A DNA stretch of 6,268 bases from Clostridia bacterium (lineage in GTDB: Bacteria; Bacillota_A; Clostridia; Peptostreptococcales; JAAYPU01): assembly GCA_022360735.1 (NCBI GenBank), contig JAKSCF010000739.1, positions 1-6,268 on the forward strand, in the 5' to 3' direction. Position numbers and translations under genes: made by a program. Under the pieces are notes generated by a model. That model was given only the letters and a program-made list of their open reading frames with translations. It was not told the origin of the DNA and searched no databases. Shown in pieces: positions 1 through 4,739 of the stretch (the stretch's first letter is position 1; the number at the start of each line of letters is the position of its first letter).

Positions 1-11
1 AATGCTTATTA

Positions 12-800
12 TTGAATATAGGTTTTCATAGCGTACTAACAGAAAACGCTCAATCCCTTACCGTCGGAAACAATATATTCAACACGAAAATCTCCGTTTC
101 AAAAAGCATTGAATGCTTGCGATTTATGACTGATTGCGGCATATTGATTGACGGTATAGACTTGAACGAAAGAAAACCGGATTTATCAAAAGCCGAAAGA
201 ATAAAAATTTCATATACTGATAATCCTGCCATGTTGACGGGCTTGAAGGTAATGGCAATAACTGAGAATAATTTTGGCACAAATGTCAACAAATTCAATG
301 CAATCAGTTATTGCCGCTTCTCCGATATATTATTGCGATGTGATTACAGGGTATTGAAAAATAATGAAACCGATGTGATTTCTATATTAAAAGATACTAT
401 AAAACCTTTATCTGTCAATGTACAAGATTTCATATTGCAGTTACATCAACGTTATTTGGATAAAGGGCTTAAATGCGATGTAGAAATAAAAGATTTATGG
501 ATAAAAATTAAATATTCTTATAAAAGAAATGAGATATGGGGAATTAATGCATCACTTAATAATGGTTATCAAATAAACATCAAAGCGAAAAACACGCATA
601 AATACGCTGATGCCATCGAAAAACTTCCTTCGTTTTTACAAGAAATGATTGAAAAGGGATATGGCTGCGGAAAAAAAAGAGGTATAAGCGATTATTGTGA
701 TGGAGGTTGCCGAGGGTTTCGTTTTTCTCTGGATGACTCAATCATTGATATAAGAAATGCTATCAAAACTTGGCTTGACAAGGAATTATCATTTGCATAG
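12..800 (+). CDS. Hypothetical protein with Cys-rich C-terminus, possibly 5'-partial
   Basis: The frame encodes 262 residues from a TTG at 12 and ends at TAG. It stays open leftward to the window edge (codons TGC TTA TTA precede the TTG) and no ribosome binding site is visible, so the true start may lie outside. The only nearby ATG, at position 2, is in another frame and stops after nine codons. I do not recognise a characterised family. It resembles, from memory only, uncharacterised clostridial proteins. No signal peptide or membrane segment is apparent; the composition is that of a soluble alpha/beta protein. The most distinctive part is the C-terminus, with Cys at about residues 219, 229 and 233 in a Gly-rich stretch (YGCGKKRG and CDGGCRGF). 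This could bind a metal or simply be structural. The frame is long, uninterrupted and of normal composition, so I am confident it is a real gene but cannot assign a role. Confidence 0.75.
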   Translation: MNIGFHSVLTENAQSLTVGNNIFNTKISVSKSIECLRFMTDCGILIDGIDLNERKPDLSKAERIKISYTDNPAMLTGLKVMAITENNFGTNVNKFNAISYCRFSDILLRCDYRVLKNNETDVISILKDTIKPLSVNVQDFILQLHQRYLDKGLKCDVEIKDLWIKIKYSYKRNEIWGINASLNNGYQINIKAKNTHKYADAIEKLPSFLQEMIEKGYGCGKKRGISDYCDGGCRGFRFSLDDSIIDIRNAIKTWLDKELSFA

Positions 801-897
801 TATAAGCATAATGCAGGGCTGTATTTTCGCTCTTGGCTCACACTATCTATATTAGTTGAATGATAAGGCACCCTATGCTAAATTCCGCAGAGAATAA
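801..897. other. Intergenic gap with no recognised gene
   Basis: There is no plausible coding frame and no convincing terminator after the upstream gene. A short GGCAC at 867-871 is an inverted match to GTGCC at 898-902 and may be part of the repeat structure next to it. Confidence 0.5.
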
Positions 898-908
898 GTG
901 CCAGGCAC
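898..908. repeat. GTGCCAGGCAC palindrome upstream of Y1 transposase remnant
   Basis: This is a perfect 5-bp inverted repeat around a central A (GTGCC-A-GGCAC). A second GGCAC at 867-871 could pair with its left arm instead. Short GC-rich palindromes of this kind commonly flank REP-associated Y1 transposase (RAYT) genes, and a Y1 start codon lies 79 bp downstream. Assignment as a REP-like sequence rests on that neighbourhood; no other copy exists in this window to confirm repetition. Confidence 0.45.
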
Positions 909-924
909 GACAGTTAGTCAGTTA

Positions 925-953
925 TTGACATTGAAATGTCCTTCAGATAGTAT
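925..953 (+). promoter_or_regulatory. Candidate promoter of the Y1 transposase remnant
   Basis: TTGACA at 925-930 is a perfect -35 box. A 17-nt spacer leads to TAGTAT at 948-953, which matches the -10 consensus at 4 of 6 positions. The start codon follows 33 nt later. The -35 overlaps a small hairpin (GACATT at 927-932 with AATGTC at 935-940), so it could instead be part of an element-end structure. Confidence 0.4.
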
Positions 954-986
954 GAGAGTATTAGTACTATTAGGAGGGCTTTTTTT

Positions 987-1100
987 ATGGGTAGAGCATG
1001 GCGAGAAGAATACATAGGTGGAATATATCATGTTATAGCAAGGGGAAATAACAAAGAGTATATTTTCAAAGAAAGCATTGATAAAGGGTACTTTATAAAG
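987..1100 (+). pseudogene. Y1/IS200-like (RAYT-type) transposase, 5' fragment cut by IS21
   Basis: A GGAGGG ribosome binding site at 973-978 sits 8 nt before ATG 987. The first 38 codons encode MGRAWREEYIGGIYHVIARGNN and so on, the typical start of REP-associated tyrosine (Y1) transposases, whose first beta strand carries the G-I-Y-H-V-x-x-R-G pattern. Full-length relatives have the HUH metal-binding motif and the catalytic tyrosine further on. Both are missing here because the IS21 end begins at 1101, straight after codon 38 (Lys). The frame continues into IS21 sequence to 1235, giving an 82-residue chimeric frame with no expected function. The rest of the gene is not found on the other side of IS21, where an unrelated transposase lies. 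Family assignment rests on the N-terminus alone. Confidence 0.7.
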
Positions 1101-1150
1101 TGTCAACACCGAATTAAAAATGTACAAAAACACCAGTTTCAAAATGTACA
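1101..1150. repeat. IS21 terminal repeat, istB-proximal end
   Basis: This is the outer 50 bp of the element, starting TGTCAACACCGA, with AAAATGTACA at 1117-1126 and again at 1141-1150. It ends 6 bp before the istB stop codon, so istB lies almost against this end. Confidence 0.85.
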
Positions 1151-1156
1151 ATACTG

Positions 1157-1954
1157 TTATGATTTAGAACAAGAAAGTAAAGAATCTGAAATGTTTTTTC
1201 TAGACATGAACTCCTTTCTATCCTTAACTCTATAAGAGTTACCTGTAATGTTAACAACATGTGAATGATGAAGTAACCTATCTAAAATAGCAGCAGCTAT
1301 CGTATTATCAGTAAATATATCACCCCATTTTGAAAAAGGTTTATTGGTAGTGATAATAGTAGAGTTTTTTTCATATCGTCTGGCAATCAATTGAAAGAAT
1401 AGGTTTGCCCCCTCAAGATCAAGAGGGAGATAGCCTATTTCATCAATGATTAAAATACGATATCTTTTAAGAGCCTTTAGCTTTTTATCGAGTTGATTGT
1501 GATAATGTGCCATCTTAAGATCTTCAATTAACTTATGGCAAGAAATATAATAGACGGTGTATCTCATCTTTGCAGCTTCAATCCCAAGTGCAATAGCAAG
1601 ATGAGTTTTACCAACTCCAGGTGAACCTAAGAATAAAATATTCTCTTTATTTTCAACGAACCTAAGGGTAGAAAAATCTTTAATAAGTTTTTGATCAATA
1701 GAAGGTTGAAAAGTAAAGTCAAAATCATCAAGTGTTTTCCGATAAGGAAAGCCAGCCATCTTAATTCTCATATCAGAACGCCTATCAAGCTTGGCTTCAA
1801 GCTCAACTTGAAAAAGGTGATCAAGTACCTCAACTAAAGATAAATCATCTTTAATAGCTCGTTCAATGTAATTATCAATAATTGAGTGTATGTTATCCAG
1901 CTTCAGCTCTACAAGGTTTGATTTTAGTCTTTCATAGATTAATTCTTTTTCCAT
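1157..1954 (-). CDS. istB: IS21-family helper ATPase IstB
   Basis: IstB is the AAA+ ATPase that assembles on target DNA and delivers it to the IstA transposase. The 265-residue protein has the expected length and motifs: a helical N-terminus (about 1-65), the linker motif RIKMAGFPYRKTLDDFDF (63-80), Walker A GSPGVGKT (110-117), Walker B LIIDEIGYLP (168-177), a sensor-like TTN (202-204) and a conserved ILDRL segment (223-227) with a candidate arginine finger. It begins 11 nt after istA. Its ribosome binding site TAGGAGGA contains the istA stop codon TAG, so translation of the two genes is probably coupled. No frameshift or missing motif was found. The symbol is used in its family sense. Confidence 0.95.
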   Translation of the reverse strand: MEKELIYERLKSNLVELKLDNIHSIIDNYIERAIKDDLSLVEVLDHLFQVELEAKLDRRSDMRIKMAGFPYRKTLDDFDFTFQPSIDQKLIKDFSTLRFVENKENILFLGSPGVGKTHLAIALGIEAAKMRYTVYYISCHKLIEDLKMAHYHNQLDKKLKALKRYRILIIDEIGYLPLDLEGANLFFQLIARRYEKNSTIITTNKPFSKWGDIFTDNTIAAAILDRLLHHSHVVNITGNSYRVKDRKEFMSRKNISDSLLSCSKS

Positions 1955-1965
1955 TCGTATTCCTC

Positions 1966-3201
1966 CTAGTTATTCAAAAATAATTCATCATACTCACTAA
2001 GATTACTTTCAACAGTTTTATCAATTGAGTTTAAATTTTTTTCATAAAAAGTATTTATTTCTCCCCTTTTTTGTGATACATTAAAGGTGGTTAGGGTTTT
2101 GTAGTGTTCTTTGTTGACACTACTACCGTGCTTACCATCCATGAGGGGATGGTAAGCTATTTTTTTATCTTGATAATAAAAATGTAGCTCAACATCACAT
2201 TCAACAACCTCTACTTCTTTCAAAATATATTCAACTGGTACAGAGTACTTATTAGACTGATATGACACTAAAGCGTCTTTTGAAACCTTTCTGAAGCGAT
2301 TAGTTGGTAATTGATATAATGTGTGCATCCGATTAAGATTCTCTTTTTTAAAGCGCTCAGAGGGCTTTTGGTAGGTAGTTTGATGAATTCTTTCATTAGC
2401 AATTGAATCTAGCCAAATTTGAGCTCTTTTATTTAGATCATTTATATCTTCAAAGCATTCTCCTATTAAAAAATCTTTTTCCATGTATTGAATGAACCTT
2501 TCCACCTTTCCTTTTGTTTGCGGTCGATATGGCATACAAAGAATTGGTTTAAATCCGTAGAATGTAACAAAATCTAAAAACAATGGATTTAAGGTAGATT
2601 CATTGGCTTTGATAACCCTCTTTATGACGACCTGTTTCATGTTGTCATAAACAAGTTCATCAGGAAATCCATGAAAGTATTGAAATGCATTAAGATGACA
2701 TTTTATAAATGTTTCTGTTTTCATATCCTCACAAAATTCAATATAAGACATTCGACTATAACCCAGTGTCATTACAAAACATGGGACCTTTAGCTTTTGA
2801 TTCGAATCTTTGTCATAAATCGTTACAATCTTCCAATCAACTTGACCTTGTTTAGCTGGAATTGTTTCAAATCTCATAGTTGCTTGTTGTATCAGTGTTT
2901 GCTTAATTTCTCTCATATAAGTTCTTAAAATAGTAATACCTCCTTGATAGCCCATTTGTTTTATCTCTCTCAACATCTTTGTAGCTGTTAGATTATGATT
3001 GGATAATCTTTCCTCTATATAGTCTTTATAATCGTCTAATTTTGATTTACGTTTTACAGTTTTTTTCTTTGGATAATTTAGACTATGAGCATATTTTTTT
3101 GCTGTTCTCCAGTCAATACTATATTTCTCTGCTATCTTTGAATAGTTTAGACCTGATTGATAATCTTGTCTGATTGTCATGTGTACCTCCTTTGTTAGCA
3201 T
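1966..3201 (-). CDS. istA: IS21-family transposase IstA
   Basis: IstA is the DDE transposase that binds the element ends and carries out strand cleavage and transfer. The 411-residue protein has an N-terminal helix-turn-helix (about 18-40, NYSKIAEKYSIDWRTAKKY), an integrase-type catalytic core with Asp122 (QVDWK), Asp186 (VYDN) and Glu234 (GKVERF), and a C-terminal beta-rich part (about 300-370). All three catalytic residues are present. The start at 3201 is preferred because MLTKEVHMTIRQ matches, from memory, the ML-rich opening usual in IstA proteins, and an AAAAGGAG site lies 10 nt upstream. A second ATG at 3180 has its own AAGGAGG 5 nt before it and would give a 404-residue protein; both may be used. 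It is first in a two-gene operon with istB. Confidence 0.95.
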   Translation of the reverse strand: MLTKEVHMTIRQDYQSGLNYSKIAEKYSIDWRTAKKYAHSLNYPKKKTVKRKSKLDDYKDYIEERLSNHNLTATKMLREIKQMGYQGGITILRTYMREIKQTLIQQATMRFETIPAKQGQVDWKIVTIYDKDSNQKLKVPCFVMTLGYSRMSYIEFCEDMKTETFIKCHLNAFQYFHGFPDELVYDNMKQVVIKRVIKANESTLNPLFLDFVTFYGFKPILCMPYRPQTKGKVERFIQYMEKDFLIGECFEDINDLNKRAQIWLDSIANERIHQTTYQKPSERFKKENLNRMHTLYQLPTNRFRKVSKDALVSYQSNKYSVPVEYILKEVEVVECDVELHFYYQDKKIAYHPLMDGKHGSSVNKEHYKTLTTFNVSQKRGEINTFYEKNLNSIDKTVESNLSEYDELFLNN

Positions 3202-3226
3202 TTTTCATCATCTCCTTTTGGAAATG

Positions 3227-3235
3227 ATTATATCA
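3227..3235 (-). promoter_or_regulatory. Extended -10 element upstream of istA
   Basis: On the minus strand this reads TGATATAAT, an extended -10 (TGn plus a perfect TATAAT), 26 bp before the istA start. No good -35 box is seen at 16-18 bp, which is tolerated by extended -10 promoters. It lies inside the element next to the terminal binding sites, so bound IstA could influence its own expression; that part is inference. Confidence 0.45.
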
Positions 3236-3262
3236 TCTTTACAAATAAAATACCGATGATGA

Positions 3263-3312
3263 TGTACATTTTTATTTCGGTGTTTTTGTACATTTTATCA
3301 TCGGCGTTAACA
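3263..3312. repeat. IS21 terminal repeat, istA-proximal end
   Basis: This is the inverted counterpart of the 1101-1150 end. It contains TGTACATTTT at 3263-3272 and 3287-3296 and ends in GGCGTTAACA. Spacings from the tip and between sites are the same as at the other end. Confidence 0.85.
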
Positions 3313-4134
3313 CTACAAAGAAGTGGTAGAATAATGCCTAGATTGGTTTATGTACATGAAGGATATGAAGAATGCGAAACAAAGAGAAGGAAATTATCGA
3401 ACGTGTATCATTTTTCTGGAGTATATAAAGATTCAGAAGAATTATGGCTAGAGGTAGTAAATTATATAGAATCAAATTATGAGATGAAAGAGATAGAAAA
3501 AATATACCTATCTGGAGATGGAGCGGCGTGGATAAAAGAGGGACTAAATTGGTTGCCGAAAGCCAAGTATGTTCTGGATAGGTATCATTTAAACAAGTAT
3601 GTATTACAGGCTACAGGTCATGTTGAAAAGCTGCGATTTGAGCTGTGGGAAGGGCTAAATTTAGGAGACAAAGAGAAAGTGAAAGAAGTTTTTAAAGAAA
3701 TAATGTCAAATACTGTGGAAGAGAGCAAAAAAAGAGCAGTCCAACAATCCAGATCATATATTTATAATAATTGGAATGGGATCGAGAATTATATAAAGAA
3801 TGCAGATGTAATAGGCTGTAGTGCAGAAGGACATGTAAGTCATATATTATCAGATCGTCTGAGTAGTAGACCGATGGGCTGGTGTGAAGTTGGTGTAGAT
3901 CAAATGTCTCGATTGAGAGCTTTTAAATCTAACGGAGGTAGTAGAGAGGATATATATGATTTAATCTTATCTAAAGAGAAAGAATTAAAAAAGGAAGAAA
4001 ATATATCTAAGATAGTATCAAAGATGTCAGTAAAAAAATTAAAGAATAGATTCATAGAGCGAAAAGAAAATATTCCAGTGCTAGCAATAGGTAAAAGATC
4101 GCCGTTATTTAAAGCATTAAGGTCAATTAGCTGA
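3313..4134 (+). pseudogene. ISLre2-family (UPF0236) transposase, 5'-truncated
   Basis: These 273 codons match the C-terminal part of ISLre2/UPF0236 transposases, which are usually around 450 residues or more. Recognisable blocks are MPRLVYVHEG, KIYLSGDGAAWIKEGLNWLP (with a likely catalytic Asp in GDGA), YVLDRYHLNKY, and CSAEGHVSHILSDRLSSRPMGW (with a likely catalytic Glu). The upstream block carrying the first acidic residue is missing: homology starts with LQRSGR directly at the IS21 end at 3313. The frame is open upstream through IS21 sequence to an ATG at 3256, and an internal ATG exists at 3334, but neither restores the lost domain. It is therefore a dead remnant. No further stop or frameshift was seen, so the truncation looks fairly recent. 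Confidence 0.88.
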
Positions 4135-4183
4135 ACATATTTATCCTTAAGCCTATAGTTGATATTTATGGAATGAAAGGGTT
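4135..4183. other. 3' flank of ISLre2 remnant
   Basis: No gene is seen here. The stretch probably belongs to the non-coding tail of the ISLre2 element, but the element's left end is absent, so a terminal inverted repeat cannot be verified. Confidence 0.35.
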
Positions 4184-4227
4184 CTGTCAAGGTCGCATAG
4201 CGGGGCGAAGCCCTTTAACCTTGTCAG
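4184..4227. repeat. Imperfect palindrome with nested GC-rich hairpin
   Basis: CTGTCAAGGT (4184-4193) pairs with ACCTTGTCAG (4218-4227) at 9 of 10 positions. Inside it, GGGC (4203-4206) and GCCC (4210-4213) form a small hairpin with a GAA loop followed by TTT. It may be the transcriptional end or terminal structure of the ISLre2 element, or a separate small repeat. The short T run makes it a poor intrinsic terminator. Confidence 0.45.
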
Positions 4228-4355
4228 GTTCGTGAAATGTAATATAATCTGAATAAGGCTTAAAGGAGTGCAATGATGAGAGAAAACTAAAAAAGTAAGA
4301 GGAGTTTAAAATTTATTCCTACAGTTACTTGACGCAATCAGTTGTCACAGTTCCG
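4228..4355. other. Intergenic stretch with no recognised gene
   Basis: It contains only a five-codon ATG frame at 4273 behind an AAAGGAG, too short to support, and an isolated TTGACG at 4329-4334 with no matching -10. I see no conserved RNA structure here. Confidence 0.5.
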
Positions 4356-4385
4356 TTGACAAATATTGATAATCTATGTTATAAT
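4356..4385 (+). promoter_or_regulatory. Consensus promoter of the leader ORF / ABC-F unit
   Basis: TTGACA at 4356-4361 is a perfect -35. After an 18-nt spacer comes a perfect TATAAT at 4380-4385, preceded by TG at 4377-4378, which makes it an extended -10 as well. Transcription would begin near 4391-4393, giving an untranslated and leader region of about 348 nt before the ABC-F start. Such a strong promoter ahead of two terminators is what one expects when expression is set by attenuation and not by initiation. Confidence 0.85.
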
Positions 4386-4401
4386 TATGATGATATTTTA
4401 T

Positions 4402-4414
4402 AGGAGGGTTGAAC
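4402..4414 (+). promoter_or_regulatory. Leader ORF ribosome binding site and RNA segment 1
   Basis: AGGAGG at 4402-4407 lies 7 nt before the leader ATG. GGGTTGAAC at 4406-4414 is complementary to GTTCAACCT at 4505-4513 inside the leader ORF (9 pairs, one G-U). The same GGGTTGAA octamer recurs in terminator 1 at 4608-4615. The leader ribosome binding site and the terminator thus compete for the same partner. Confidence 0.6.
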
Positions 4415-4558
4415 ATGGCACGCAAGGTATTTTACTTCAATTATGTTCAAATTGGCAATTTGACCAATACCAAGGGAGTAGTGCGTCCAAAATTAGATAA
4501 AACCGTTCAACCTATACTATATTATCGATCAGTAGAACCAAAGTATAACATACTTTGA
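4415..4558 (+). CDS. 47-residue upstream ORF, probable regulatory leader peptide
   Basis: The frame encodes MARKVFYFNYVQIGNLTNTK and so on to YRSVEPKYNIL, ending TGA. It has an ideal AGGAGG site 7 nt upstream and a consensus promoter. I recognise no protein family; it is basic and rich in aromatics, with no clear membrane segment. It lies 181 nt before an ABC-F ATPase start, and the gap between them holds two intrinsic terminators. Codons 31-36 (4506-4520) are complementary over 15 nt to the 5' side and loop of terminator 1. The likely role is in cis: ribosomes slowed or stalled early on this frame would leave the antiterminator sequence free, so that transcription reads into the ABC-F gene. 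Similar upstream ORFs precede several antibiotic-resistance ABC-F and erm genes. The alternative, a fragment of a longer gene, is less likely given its good start signals. Confidence 0.7.
   Translation: MARKVFYFNYVQIGNLTNTKGVVRPKLDKTVQPILYYRSVEPKYNIL
4506..4520 (+). promoter_or_regulatory. Antiterminator strand (RNA segment 2)
   Basis: TTCAACCTATACTAT pairs with ATAGTATGGGTTGAA at 4601-4615 in 15 continuous pairs, of which one (4513 with 4608) is G-U. The partner covers the loop-proximal 4 nt of terminator 1's 5' arm and most of its loop, so this helix and terminator 1 should exclude each other. The remaining 7 nt of the arm could pair only as a tight pseudoknot with a 12-nt crossing linker. 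Confidence 0.65.
4539..4557 (+). promoter_or_regulatory. Hairpin over the leader ORF stop codon
   Basis: CAAAGTAT (4539-4546) and ATACTTTG (4550-4557) form a perfect 8-bp stem with a 3-nt loop, overlapping the TGA at 4556-4558. No T run follows, so it is not a terminator. It may act as an RNA polymerase pause signal that keeps polymerase and leading ribosome in step, or slow translation termination; this is inference. Confidence 0.5.
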
Positions 4559-4593
4559 GCTACGTTCCATGATTATATATTTTAAGCACTAAG

Positions 4594-4643
4594 AAAGACC
4601 ATAGTATGGGTTGAAATCCCTGGCTATGGTCTTTTATATTTTT
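4594..4643 (+). terminator. Intrinsic terminator 1 (RNA segments 3 and 4)
   Basis: AAAGACCATAG (4594-4604) and CTATGGTCTTT (4624-4634) form a perfect 11-bp stem. The 19-nt loop can close further by GGG (4608-4610) with CCC (4618-4620). The stem is followed by a T-rich tract (4632-4643). It sits between the leader ORF and the ABC-F start and would stop transcription by default. Its 5' arm and loop are the target of the antiterminator at 4506-4520. Confidence 0.85.
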
Positions 4644-4659
4644 AGTTCCTTGACCGTAG
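4624..4659 (+). promoter_or_regulatory. Alternative hairpin linking terminators 1 and 2 (segments 4 and 5)
   Basis: CTATGGTC (4624-4631), the 3' arm of terminator 1, pairs with GACCGTAG (4652-4659), the 5' arm of terminator 2, over 8 bp with one U-G. It can form only when terminator 1 is open, and while it exists terminator 2 cannot fold. The loop is 20 nt and no proper T run follows. Confidence 0.55.
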
Positions 4660-4682
4660 ATGTTTTCTGTCTGCGGTTTTTT
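4653..4682 (+). terminator. Intrinsic terminator 2 (RNA segments 5 and 6)
   Basis: ACCGTAGA (4653-4660) and TCTGCGGT (4670-4677) form an 8-bp stem with one G-U pair and a 9-nt loop, followed by a run of T to 4682. It lies 58 nt before the ABC-F start and stands in tandem with terminator 1. Its 5' arm GACCGTAG is a near copy of terminator 1's GACCATAG (4597-4604). Confidence 0.75.
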
Positions 4683-4739
4683 CAGCTTATTTGTAGTAAA
4701 TAGATATTCTTGATTTTTGATATTTAAGGAGGAATTAAC

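Larger units (their letters stand above)
1101..3312 (-). mobile_element. IS21-family insertion sequence, complete
   Basis: The element is 2212 bp with istA and istB on the minus strand in the usual order. Its ends begin TGTCAACACCGA (left) and, reverse-complemented, TGTTAACGCCGA (right); the outer 26 bp agree at 20 positions. Each 50-bp end contains two inward-reading AAAATGTACA sites starting 17 bp from the tip and repeated 24 bp apart (1117-1126 and 1141-1150; 3263-3272 and 3287-3296 as complement), and AAAACACC lies between them on both sides. Multiple terminal binding sites are characteristic of the family. Both genes are intact, so the copy may be active. Flanking 8-mers TTATAAAG (1093-1100) and CTACAAAG (3313-3320) agree at only 6 of 8 positions, so a target duplication is doubtful. 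Confidence 0.92.

Noticed and set aside
50..298. Antisense open frame of 82 codons within the first gene
   Set aside because: It lies wholly inside the longer sense frame, has no ribosome binding site, and looks like a complement of ordinary codons.
1101..1150. Spaced AAAATGTACA repeats considered as a CRISPR-like or iteron array
   Set aside because: There are only two copies per end, arranged symmetrically at both tips, which fits IS21 transposase binding sites.
918..1151. Antisense open frame of 77 codons across the RAYT/IS21 junction
   Set aside because: It crosses a transposon boundary and overlaps the terminal repeats, so it is accidental.
1101..1235. Continuation of the RAYT frame into IS21
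   Set aside because: These codons are IS21 end and antisense istB sequence, not transposase; the chimera is a by-product of truncation.
3256..3312. Apparent N-terminus of the ISLre2 frame starting at ATG 3256
   Set aside because: It is IS21 terminal repeat sequence read in frame by chance, so the homologous part starts at 3313.
3900..4190. Antisense open frame of 96 codons
   Set aside because: It is complementary to the ISLre2 C-terminus and is Phe/Ser-rich as expected for the reverse of Lys/Glu-rich codons.
4273..4290. Five-codon ATG frame behind AAAGGAG
   Set aside because: Too short, with no promoter and no nearby controlled gene that would make it a credible leader.
4445..4450. GTTCAA as an alternative partner for the leader ribosome binding site
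   Set aside because: Only 6 bp, weaker than the 9-bp match at 4505-4513, and with no link to the terminators.
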